Positions 23,466-31,181 of a stretch of 33,412 bases of DNA are shown here, one piece after another. The translations under genes were made by a program, and so were the position numbers. Below the pieces are notes generated by a model. The model was not told the origin of the DNA. It ran no database searches and worked only from the letters and a program-made list of their open reading frames with translations. The stretch lies in contig CAMRVD010000006.1 of the NCBI GenBank assembly GCA_947054085.1, positions 1-33,412 on the forward strand, given 5' to 3'. Position 1 is the first letter of the stretch. Each line of letters starts with the position of its first letter. The stretch comes from an uncultured Clostridia bacterium. Its GTDB lineage: Bacteria; Bacillota; Clostridia; Christensenellales; UBA1242.

Positions 23466-24155
23466 ATGCCATTATTTACAAGAATTTCGCCATCAATACT
23501 GGCAGTGGACTATAATAATAAGGATGTTTTGCTTAAAGCACTTAAGGATATAGAGGCTGGTGGAGCAAACTTTGTACATTTGGATGTTATGGATGGAAAG
23601 TTTGTTAAAAACACTACCTTTAACGAAAGTTTGGTAGACTTTGTAAAAAACAATACAACTTTGCTTTTAGATGTTCATTTAATGGTTGAAAAACCCGAGG
23701 ACGAGGTAGATAAATATATAAAAGCAGGGGCAGATATACTAAGCTTTCATTATGAAGCAACGGACGACCCCGAAAAACTTTTAAAGTATATAAAAAGCAA
23801 AAATGTGCTAGCGGGACTTGCAATTAACCCAAAAACACCTGCTTTTAAAATTAAGGAACTATTAAAACGCAATCTGATTGATGTTGTAATTGTTATGGGT
23901 GTAGAGCCGGGTGCGGGCGGTCAAGCATTTATTCCGGGCTCTGCGGAAAAAGTAGCCGAAGTTCGCGAACTAGACCGTAGTGTTTATATAGAAATTGATG
24001 GTGGTGTAAACTTAAAAAATTCTAAAGTTTTGCGTAAGCTTGGAGCTAACATTTTAGTAAGTGGCTCGGTTATTTTTAGTAGCAAAAATATCCGCAAAAC
24101 CATTAATGGGTTAAAGGGCTGGGCTTGGACGCATAAAATGAACTCTTTGGTTTAG
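23466..24155 (+). CDS. rpe: Ribulose-phosphate 3-epimerase
   Basis: ISPSILAVDYNN, FVHLDVMDGKFVKNTTF, DVHLMVEKPE, VMGVEPGAGGQAFIPGS, EIDGGVNLKN. Confidence 0.95.
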   Translation: MPLFTRISPSILAVDYNNKDVLLKALKDIEAGGANFVHLDVMDGKFVKNTTFNESLVDFVKNNTTLLLDVHLMVEKPEDEVDKYIKAGADILSFHYEATDDPEKLLKYIKSKNVLAGLAINPKTPAFKIKELLKRNLIDVVIVMGVEPGAGGQAFIPGSAEKVAEVRELDRSVYIEIDGGVNLKNSKVLRKLGANILVSGSVIFSSKNIRKTINGLKGWAWTHKMNSLV

Positions 24156-24277
24156 AAACTTAAATCAACACAATCTTACGCTTTCTGGCTAGCGTTTGCA
24201 CTGTTCATTTACTAGAAGTAAAATCGCATCGCAAACACTAGCCGAGTACTTAGCTTGCATTAATTTAAGTTTCTAAA
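24151..24277. repeat. Long imperfect inverted repeat element E2 (127 bp) between rpe and spoVM
   Basis: Outer 15-bp perfect arms TTTAGAAACTTAAAT / ATTTAAGTTTCTAAA, inner CTGGCTAGCGTTTGC / GCAAACACTAGCCGAG, centre CATTTACTAGAAGTAAA. The rpe stop codon lies in the left arm. Confidence 0.9.
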
Positions 24278-24375
24278 TCGTGGTATAATTATTTATTTAA
24301 TATTTAAGTATAAAAGATTGTCTTATTCCTGTGTAATTTATATAAAACTAATTTTTTAAGGTTTGCAGTGGGGTT

Positions 24376-24405
24376 TTGACATAAATTTATTTATTTGCAT
24401 ACAAT
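24376..24405 (+). promoter_or_regulatory. Promoter for the spoVM-like gene
   Basis: TTGACA (24376-24381), 18-nt spacer, TACAAT (24400-24405). The -10 also reads CATACAAT (24398-24405), a SigE-type -10 sequence. Confidence 0.7.
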
Positions 24406-24426
24406 ACAACAAAAGGGGGAAATATT

Positions 24427-24507
24427 ATGACCATTGTATGCATAAAAGCACCTAAGTTTTTGCGAGGCTTTTTAAAATTGTTTGCAAAAAAGGAAAATCT
24501 AAATTAA
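24427..24507 (+). CDS. spoVM: SpoVM-like stage V sporulation peptide, 26 aa
   Basis: Translation MTIVCIKAPKFLRGFLKLFAKKENLN, 26 codons, the same length as B. subtilis SpoVM (recalled as MKFYTIKLPKFLGGIVRAMLGSFRKD). Shares I6 K7 P9 K10 F11 L12 G14. SD AAAAGGGGGA, own promoter and terminator, position between rpe and rpmB. Confidence 0.85.
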   Translation: MTIVCIKAPKFLRGFLKLFAKKENLN

Positions 24508-24535
24508 AAAAGATGCCAGATATGGCATCTTTTTT
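24506..24535 (+). terminator. Rho-independent terminator after the spoVM-like gene
   Basis: AAAAAAGATGCCA GATA TGGCATCTTTTTT. Confidence 0.92.
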
Positions 24536-24674
24536 ATGGCTAATTAAAAAAAATTTGTCAAAAGCATAGTTTATAGTGGTTTGTATTTTTAATTTCGATT
24601 TATAATTGTACATATCGAACAGTTGTTGTTAAAAAATTCAAGATACCATCCATTTAACAAAGTATATAAATTTA

Positions 24675-24704
24675 AAATAAAAAAACTTGCTAGTAGAGCA
24701 AGTT
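24675..24704 (-). terminator. Rho-independent terminator of rpmB (minus strand)
   Basis: AACTTGCT-AGTAG-AGCAAGTT with poly-A on the left in + orientation, a U tract on the minus strand. Confidence 0.85.
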
Positions 24705-24727
24705 AAATTATAACAAAAGGGCAAGGA

Positions 24728-24913
24728 TTATCTGTCTTGCTTAGAGCCTTTCATGCACTTGGTGCATACATAGGCTTTTTTTGTTTTGCCATCTATTTCT
24801 ACGGTTACCTTTTGAACGTTTGGTGCGTAGCTAGTGCGGGTTTTAATTTCTGAATGGCTAACAAGGTTTCCACTCATTTTGCCTTTTCCACAAATACTGC
24901 AAACTCTGCTCAT
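24728..24913 (-). CDS. rpmB: 50S ribosomal protein L28
   Basis: MSRVCSICGKGKMSGNLVSHS...RTSYAPNVQKVTV...KKAYVCTKCMKG, zinc-binding L28 type. Confidence 0.96.
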   Translation of the reverse strand: MSRVCSICGKGKMSGNLVSHSEIKTRTSYAPNVQKVTVEIDGKTKKAYVCTKCMKGSKQDR

Positions 24914-25041
24914 TACTTTAGCCCTCCCTTAGGATTTTACTTTTTACTAAAAGATAATATCACAACTAAACAAATAAAGCAAGTATAAACTATAAATTTA
25001 TCTAAATTTTATTAATTGTGCGCAATAGGGCATAAAATAAC

Positions 25042-25070
25042 TTGCCAAAAGCATAAAAAAGTAGTAATAT
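25042..25070 (+). promoter_or_regulatory. Promoter for asp23-yloV
   Basis: TTGCCA (25042-25047), 17-nt spacer, TAATAT (25065-25070). Confidence 0.6.
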
Positions 25071-25125
25071 ATGTTTGATTAAATGGGCAAATAAACTCTA
25101 TTTAATCATAATATAAAGGAAAATT

Positions 25126-25476
25126 ATGTCTGTTAATACAATAAACTCGTATGGAAAAATTTCTGTAACCGATAACTCCATTGCAGATGTAGTAGCACAT
25201 ACTGCACTAGATTGCTATGGCGTTGTCGATTTGGTTTCGCGTAAATTTAAAGACGCCGTAAAAGAAGTTTTTTCTAAATCACGCAGTTCTCGTGGCATTA
25301 AGATATTAACAATTGGCGATCGTATACATATAGATTTACAAATAATTTTAAAATATGGCGTATCTATTAATGCGGTGGCAGAATCGGTAAGGCGTTCTGT
25401 AAAATATAATGTAGAGCAATTTACTGGTATGATTGTAGATAGTGTTAATATTAATGTTGTTGGCGTAAGGGTGTAG
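25126..25476 (+). CDS. yloU: Asp23/YloU family envelope stress protein
   Basis: GKISVTDNSIADVVAHTALDCYGVVDLVSR...GVSINAVAESVRRSVKYNVEQFTGMIVDSVNINVVGVRV. Confidence 0.93.
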   Translation: MSVNTINSYGKISVTDNSIADVVAHTALDCYGVVDLVSRKFKDAVKEVFSKSRSSRGIKILTIGDRIHIDLQIILKYGVSINAVAESVRRSVKYNVEQFTGMIVDSVNINVVGVRV

Positions 25477-25550
25477 TGTATTAACTTTTGTTTTTATAAA
25501 ATAAAATTGATGGCACTATTATGCTAGTGCTTTTAGGAGAAATTTTTACT

Positions 25551-27197
25551 ATGGCAAAATCGATAACTGGCGCTCTTTTACGCAAAATGGTTATATCGGG
25601 CGCAAATTATTTAGAAGAAAATAAAGATTATGTAGATAGTCTTAATGTGTTTCCTGTACCAGATGGTGATACAGGTACTAATATGAGCCTTACTATGCGT
25701 TCTGCTGTTAAAGAATTAAATTTGTGTACTAATAATAACATGGATACTGTTGCAGACGCTATTAGCAAGGGTGCATTAAGGGGTGCAAGAGGAAATTCGG
25801 GAGTTATTTTATCTCAAATATTAAAAGGTTTTTCGTCTAGCCTAGCTACGGCTAAAAATGTTGATACTAAAACTTTTGCTAAAGCATTAAAAGAAGGTGC
25901 AGATATTGCATACCGTGCGGTTACCATACCCAAGGAGGGTACTATCCTTACGGTTATAAGGGTAATGGCAGAAGAATCTTTAAAAATTGCTAAAAAAGAA
26001 ACCGAAATTGAGGAGTTTTTAAAGCAGGTTTTAGAGGTCGGTGAAGAAACTTTAAAAATGACTCCAGAATTATTACCAGTTCTTAAAAAAGCTGGTGTAG
26101 TAGATGCTGGTGGTAGAGGGCTACTTGTTATACTAAATGGCTTCTTAAAAGTTATTATGGGCGACGAAAGTCAGGTTATAATGGAGATGGAAAACGATAA
26201 AATATCGTCTACTTACGATGTTTTCGAAAGTAATCCTCAAGTAAACTATAATGATTTAGCAGATATCGAATTTGCTTATTGTACCGAATTCTTTGTAATT
26301 AATATTAACAAAAAAACAACAGAAGCCGATATAGACAAACTACGTGAAAAACTTATGAGTATAGGCGATAGTGTAATTTGTATAGGCGATCTTAATCTTA
26401 TTAAAGTGCATGTGCATACTAACGACCCAGGCGTAGCATTATCTAGCGCATTAAAGCTGGGCGAAATTAATGGTGTAAAAATAGAAAACATGCTAGAACA
26501 AAACCGAGCACTTAAAGTAGCTAGCCAGCCAGAAGAACTTAAAAACATAGGAATCATGAGTATCTGTGCGGGTGACGGTCTTGCTCAGCTATTTACCGAT
26601 TGCAATGTAGATTATGTTATAGAGGGTGGTCAAACCATGAACCCTAGTGCAGAAGACATTGCTAAAGCTTGCGATAATGTACTTGCAGAAAATGTGTTTG
26701 TGCTACCAAACAACAAAAATATTGTTATGGCGGCACAGCTTGCAAACGATCTTTCTAAACGTAATATCATTGTTATACCAACTTGTAGTGTTCCGCAAGG
26801 AATAACAGCTGCAATTTCTATAGATCCAGAGGCTAGCGTAGAAGATAATAAAGCTAATGTTATGGCTATGATAGAAGAGGTTTCTAGTGGTAGCGTAACA
26901 TATGCAGTTAGGTCTACAAGCATAGACGGCTTTAAACTTAAAGAGGGCGATATTATTGGTCTAGACGAAAAGCATATTGTAGCCAAAGGCGGGGATGTTA
27001 ACGAAGTTGCAGAAGGCACGGTAGAAAAACTTATGAAAGATACCGCAAGCACCATAACACTATTTTATGGTCAAGATGTGCAAGTTGCAGAGGCCGAACT
27101 TTTAACCGAAAAACTTGCTAAAAAGTATCCTAACTTAGAAGTTGATTGCCATTACGGCGGTCAGCCACTATACTATTACCTAATTAGTATAGAATAA
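25551..27197 (+). CDS. fakA: DAK-domain protein YloV / fatty acid kinase FakA-like
   Basis: NVFPVPDGDTGTNMSLTM, GARGNSGVILSQILKGF, DAGGRGLLVILNGF; follows asp23/yloU. Start at ATG 25551 with AGGAG upstream. Confidence 0.94.
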   Translation: MAKSITGALLRKMVISGANYLEENKDYVDSLNVFPVPDGDTGTNMSLTMRSAVKELNLCTNNNMDTVADAISKGALRGARGNSGVILSQILKGFSSSLATAKNVDTKTFAKALKEGADIAYRAVTIPKEGTILTVIRVMAEESLKIAKKETEIEEFLKQVLEVGEETLKMTPELLPVLKKAGVVDAGGRGLLVILNGFLKVIMGDESQVIMEMENDKISSTYDVFESNPQVNYNDLADIEFAYCTEFFVININKKTTEADIDKLREKLMSIGDSVICIGDLNLIKVHVHTNDPGVALSSALKLGEINGVKIENMLEQNRALKVASQPEELKNIGIMSICAGDGLAQLFTDCNVDYVIEGGQTMNPSAEDIAKACDNVLAENVFVLPNNKNIVMAAQLANDLSKRNIIVIPTCSVPQGITAAISIDPEASVEDNKANVMAMIEEVSSGSVTYAVRSTSIDGFKLKEGDIIGLDEKHIVAKGGDVNEVAEGTVEKLMKDTASTITLFYGQDVQVAEAELLTEKLAKKYPNLEVDCHYGGQPLYYYLISIE

Positions 27198-27238
27198 TTT
27201 ATTCTTATACGGGGTACGGGTATATTATGTATTCAATA

Positions 27239-27270
27239 AAAGAGCATGACAATAAAATTGCTCTTTTTTA
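27239..27270 (+). terminator. Rho-independent terminator after yloV
   Basis: AAAGAGCA / TGCTCTTT stem plus T run. Confidence 0.85.
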
Positions 27271-27329
27271 TTATAATTTTTTATTTTTATTTGCACTTTT
27301 TAGCACTTTTTTGTAAACTTAATACATAC

Positions 27330-29321
27330 ATGAATTTATCAGAACTAAAAGGTGTAGGAAAAACAAGATTGCAACAGCTTAATGATGCTGGAATTTTTTG
27401 CATGCAAGAATTATTAAACTATTTCCCTAAAAAATATTACGACTTTACAAAGCAAAGTGGCTTTTTTGAAGATTACATTAGTAGAGTTATTTTTGCTAAT
27501 TTGCTAGAAGAACCAAAAGTTATTCGATTTAAGGGTTTAAATTATACAAGTTGCAAAATGATTGATAGCTACGGCAATAAGTTTACAGCCATTTGGTATA
27601 ATCAGCCATACATAAAAGCAACTTTAAATGCAGAAGAAAGTTATTACTTGTATGGTAAAAATAGTCCTAAAAAAAAGAATACATTTGTAGTGCAACTAAC
27701 CAAGTGCGAAAAAAACCTTAATACACAAATTTTGCCAGTTTATAAAAAAATCGGCTCATTTGGTACAAACAGTATACAAAATTTAATTGTGCAAGCGTTA
27801 GATAACTATCAAGAATCCAGTATTTTAAACCAAAATATTATAAATAAATATAACTTAATTACTTTAAAAGAGGCCTATAAAAATATACATTTGCCAGATA
27901 CTGCAGAGGGGTATAAAATTGGCAAGCATAGGCTAGATATAGAGCGTTTAGTTCCTCTTGCTGTAAAAAACCATAATCAGCAGGTAATATCTGGCGGAAA
28001 CAGATATTTAAAGTATAAAAATTTAGATAATATTTTGGCAGAGTTTACGTCACTATTAACTTTTAGCCTTACAGCTGACCAAGTAATGGTTATAAATGAT
28101 ATTTTAAAGGATTTGTCTAGCGATTATTCTATGAACCGCCTACTTCAGGGCGAAGTTGGTAGCGGCAAAACCATAGTTTCCTTTTTTGGGTTATTTGCAG
28201 CCGCAAAAAATGGGTATCAGTCGGCAATTATTGCTCCAACCGAGATATTAGCTAGCCAGCATTACAATAATTTGATTAAAGCCTTTAGCAGAACTGGGCT
28301 AAAAATTTTGCATCTTTCTGGTAGTTTAACGACAGCCGAAAAACGCGAAAAATTGAGGCTTATTAAACTAGGGCTAGCAGATATAGTCGTTGGAACTCAT
28401 GCGGTTTTGGGCGATAAGGTAGTATTTAAAAACTTGGCATTTTGTGTTATAGACGAACAACACAGATTTGGCGTTAGTCAAAGGGCAAAACTTGCACTAA
28501 AAGGAATAAATGTAGATACGCTTGTTATGAGTGCAACGCCAATACCTCGAAGCATGGCACTAGCAATTTATGGTAATTTAAGTTTGTCGGTAATTTCGTC
28601 ATGTCCATTTGCAAAAGATATTTCTACTAGTATTGTATCTACTGCAAAACAATCAGACATGTGGAAATATGTGCTAAAGCAAATAACTGAGGGCAGTAAG
28701 GCATTTGTTGTGTGTGCGAACATTGGTGATGACGACGATGACGAAAGTGCATCTGCAACCAATATGTACAAAAAAATTGTAAACTTATTTGGCAAGCAAA
28801 ATGTAGGGCTACTGCATGGTAAGCTTTCTAAAGAGGCTCAAAAGCAAGTTATGGACGAGTTTGCTACCGGAAATATTAAGGTGCTTGTAAGCACAACAAT
28901 TGTGGAAGTTGGGGTAGACATACCCGAGGCAGACATAATTATCCTTGCCAGCCCCGAAAAGTTTGGGCTTGCTACTCTTCATCAGCTGCGTGGTAGAGTT
29001 GGGCGAAACGGATCAAAAAGCTATTGTTTTTGCTTAAGTGGCAATTTAAGCCAAAAATCTTTGGAGAGACTTGTGTATTTTCGCGACCATTCTAGCGGAT
29101 TTGATATTGCCGAGTACGACTATAATACGCGTGGTGCTGGCGATATATATGGAACATCTCAGCATGGTTTGTCACCAGATTTTAGTGTAAACTTTGCTAA
29201 TTACGATCTCGCTCTAAAAATAGCATCGGACCCATTAATTACAACCGAAGAAAAACAACATATTTTGCAAAAAGCCGAGCAAGATTACTCTAAGCTTTGC
29301 AATGATATAGTGCTAAATTAA
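27330..29321 (+). CDS. recG: ATP-dependent DNA helicase RecG
   Basis: MNLSELKGVGKTRLQQL, LQGEVGSGKTIVS, DEQHRFGVSQR, SATPIPRSMALAIYG, LRGRVGRNG. Start set at ATG 27330 because the ORF-track extension runs through the terminator. Confidence 0.95.
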   Translation: MNLSELKGVGKTRLQQLNDAGIFCMQELLNYFPKKYYDFTKQSGFFEDYISRVIFANLLEEPKVIRFKGLNYTSCKMIDSYGNKFTAIWYNQPYIKATLNAEESYYLYGKNSPKKKNTFVVQLTKCEKNLNTQILPVYKKIGSFGTNSIQNLIVQALDNYQESSILNQNIINKYNLITLKEAYKNIHLPDTAEGYKIGKHRLDIERLVPLAVKNHNQQVISGGNRYLKYKNLDNILAEFTSLLTFSLTADQVMVINDILKDLSSDYSMNRLLQGEVGSGKTIVSFFGLFAAAKNGYQSAIIAPTEILASQHYNNLIKAFSRTGLKILHLSGSLTTAEKREKLRLIKLGLADIVVGTHAVLGDKVVFKNLAFCVIDEQHRFGVSQRAKLALKGINVDTLVMSATPIPRSMALAIYGNLSLSVISSCPFAKDISTSIVSTAKQSDMWKYVLKQITEGSKAFVVCANIGDDDDDESASATNMYKKIVNLFGKQNVGLLHGKLSKEAQKQVMDEFATGNIKVLVSTTIVEVGVDIPEADIIILASPEKFGLATLHQLRGRVGRNGSKSYCFCLSGNLSQKSLERLVYFRDHSSGFDIAEYDYNTRGAGDIYGTSQHGLSPDFSVNFANYDLALKIASDPLITTEEKQHILQKAEQDYSKLCNDIVLN

Positions 29322-29478
29322 GTCAATTATGATAATTAAATATAATTTGTAAATGTTAAGGAATATCTTAGCACTCTTTTTTATTTTTAAATTTTTAAAT
29401 AATAAATTTTTAAAAAACTTAGTAAAAATTGTTGCAATTATATAAAAAGTTTGATATATTATTTGCGTTGACCGGTAT

Positions 29479-29554
29479 GGAAGCTTAGCTCAGCTGGGAG
29501 AGCAACCGCCTTACAAGCGGTAGGTCGTAGGTTCGAGCCCTACAGTTTCCACCA
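29479..29554 (+). tRNA. tRNA-Val (TAC), CCA encoded
   Basis: GGAAGCT acceptor pairs with AGTTTCC; anticodon loop CTTACAA; GGTTCGAGCC T arm; ends ACCA. Confidence 0.96.
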
Positions 29555-29580
29555 AATATATTTGCCCCTTTGGGGCTTGT

Positions 29581-29655
29581 GCGGGAATGGCTCAGTGGTA
29601 GAGCGCTGCCTTGCCAAGGCAGATGTCGCGAGTTCGAATCTCGTTTCCCGCTCCA
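29581..29655 (+). tRNA. tRNA-Gly (GCC), CCA encoded
   Basis: GCGGGAA/TTCCCGC acceptor; anticodon loop TTGCCAA; GTTCGAATC; ends TCCA. Confidence 0.96.
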
Positions 29656-29730
29656 CTAAAGGCAGGCTATATACCTGCCTTAAATTATAGCTAGTAAATA
29701 GGTTAGAATAAACTGTATGGGGTAAAGGAA

Positions 29731-29791
29731 CAACCGCCCCAACAAAAAAGCCGTAAAATAACATGACACGGCGACTGCCAAGAGGCGGTTG
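29731..29791 (+). other. Nested stem-loop in the tRNA-Gly/tRNA-Cys spacer
   Basis: CAACCGCC (29731-29738)/GGCGGTTG (29784-29791) enclosing GCCGT (29750-29754)/ACGGC (29768-29772). Confidence 0.55.
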
Positions 29792-29797
29792 TGACGT

Positions 29798-29872
29798 GGC
29801 GACATAGCCAAGCGGTAAGGCACGAGTCTGCAAAACTCCGATTCCCCAGTTCGATTCTGGGTGTCGCCTCCA
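29798..29872 (+). tRNA. tRNA-Cys (GCA), CCA encoded
   Basis: GGCGACA/TGTCGCC acceptor; anticodon loop CTGCAAA; AGTTCGATTCT; ends TCCA. Confidence 0.96.
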
Positions 29873-29879
29873 AAACATA

Positions 29880-29906
29880 AAACGCACCAAAATTGGTGCG
29901 TTTTTG
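29880..29906 (+). terminator. Rho-independent terminator after tRNA-Cys
   Basis: ACGCACC AAAATT GGTGCGT TTTT. Confidence 0.9.
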
Positions 29907-29930
29907 ATTTGTGGAATGACAAACATAGAT

Positions 29931-29961
29931 GCGAACATCTTGCACTTGCAAGATAGTTCGC
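29931..29961. repeat. Short perfect hairpin at the head of the repeat region
   Basis: GCGAAC ATCTTGC ACTT GCAAGAT A GTTCGC: 13 bp stem with one bulge. Confidence 0.8.
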
Positions 29962-30053
29962 TCAGCCGAGTAAGCAAAGCATACGAACGCCACGAGCAAT
30001 AACATGTAATTAGAGTTTTGTAGTAAATATAATTTGAGAGTATTCCGGGTAAG
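29954..30053. repeat. Direct repeat unit, copy 1
   Basis: TAGTTCGCTCAGCCGAG...CGAACGCCACGAGCAATAA...AATTTGAGAGTATTCCGGGT; paired with copy 2 about 125 bp downstream. Confidence 0.8.
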
Positions 30054-30078
30054 TTTTATTATATAATTAATACCAAGT

Positions 30079-30171
30079 TAGTTCGCTCATCCGAGCGTTA
30101 GCGAACGCCACGAGTAATAAGAAAAAATTGATTTTTTACACAAATACAAATTGCGAGTATTCTGGGTGTAG
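30079..30171. repeat. Direct repeat unit, copy 2
   Basis: TAGTTCGCTCATCCGAGCGTTAGCGAACGCCACGAGTAATAA...AAATTGCGAGTATTCTGGGT; contains its own hairpin GTTCGCT/AGCGAAC. Confidence 0.8.
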
Positions 30172-30200
30172 TTAAATATAAAATAAATGCTATTTTTATT

Positions 30201-30656
30201 TTACTTATGATACGGCATGCTGTTATTTATGGTGAATGCTCGGTAAATTTGTTCGGTAAGTACCACTCTAAAAAGCTGATGAGGGTATGTTATAGAACCA
30301 AAACTTATTATATAACTTGAGGCATCTTTTAGTTTTTGGCTGACGCCGTTGCTGCCACCAATAACAAAGCTTATAGTGCTGCTAGATACACTAATGTTAT
30401 CTATTAGCGAGGCTAACTGAGGGCTTGAATATGTTTTGCCAAGCCTATCTAATAGCACAATAGTGCCTTTGCAAGCAGCTAGTAGTAGTTCGCTTTCGAC
30501 CTCGGTCTTTTTGGTTATATTGGTTTCTGTACTTTTTTCGGAAACTTCCAAAATAGTGAATTCGCAAAACCTAGACAGCCTTTTTGCATACTCGGCTATC
30601 GCATCTGTAAAATATTTTTCCTTAATTTTGCCCACAGCAACAATGTTAATTTTCAT
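30201..30656 (-). CDS. rlmH: 23S rRNA pseudouridine-1915 N3-methyltransferase RlmH
   Basis: MKINIVAVGKIKEKYFTDAIAEYAKRLSRFCEFTILEV; LLDRLGKTYSSPQLA; FVIGGSNGVSQ; PHQLFRVVLTEQIYRAFTINNSMPYHK. Confidence 0.95.
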   Translation of the reverse strand: MKINIVAVGKIKEKYFTDAIAEYAKRLSRFCEFTILEVSEKSTETNITKKTEVESELLLAACKGTIVLLDRLGKTYSSPQLASLIDNISVSSSTISFVIGGSNGVSQKLKDASSYIISFGSITYPHQLFRVVLTEQIYRAFTINNSMPYHK

Positions 30657-30736
30657 ATATTAAATTTATCATTTAATTTTGTAATTTGCAACATAATTAT
30701 TGGTATAAATTATTTTTAATCGGTAATTATTACTTT

Positions 30737-31030
30737 ATGGACAAATCGGTTATTTTTGATATTATGCAAACAAAGCTGTCTGCTATTAGGACGCTTTTAA
30801 CATACATTATTTTAAGCCTAGTAAGTATGCTAATCGGCATAATTTTTATAAAGTTAGACGCGGGGCTGGTAAGCGGTGGAGCAATTGCCATGTTTGTGTT
30901 TAGCTGTTTGTTTTTTGTAATAGGCGTATTTGTGTACTACCTAACAATTTGCAGAATTAAAAAAATAGTCGGAGGCAGAATTATAAATTTAGGTGGTAAA
31001 AAAGACATAGAGATAACAACAAATATATAA
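30737..31030 (+). CDS. Small membrane protein (two predicted transmembrane helices), 97 aa
   Basis: MDKSVIFDIMQTKLSAIRTLLTYIILSLVSMLIGIIFIKL...AIAMFVFSCLFFVIGVFVYYLTI; start inferred at ATG 30737. Confidence 0.6.
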   Translation: MDKSVIFDIMQTKLSAIRTLLTYIILSLVSMLIGIIFIKLDAGLVSGGAIAMFVFSCLFFVIGVFVYYLTICRIKKIVGGRIINLGGKKDIEITTNI

Positions 31031-31181
31031 ATTAATCTTTTTTTATACTATTTTGTTTTGGATTATAAAACTATAAAGCTAATATTGGGAGTAAAAACTA
31101 TCCAATTTTTTATTATATATTGATTTAAATATTGTTTTATGCTATATTATAAAGAGTAAACAATAAAAAGAGGTACAAATA

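Noticed and set aside
27246-27329. Hydrophobic N-terminal extension of recG (MTIKLLFFIIIFYFYLHFLALF)
   Set aside because: It translates the yloV terminator and promoter region; RecG homology starts at MNLSELKGVGK.
29540-30005. Three overlapping minus-strand ORFs (145, 80, 100 aa) over the tRNA cluster
   Set aside because: They are antisense translations of tRNA-Gly, tRNA-Cys and the repeat region (e.g. RRHPESNWGIGVLQTRALPLGYVA, VERETRFELATSALARQRSTTEPF), a common spurious-ORF pattern.
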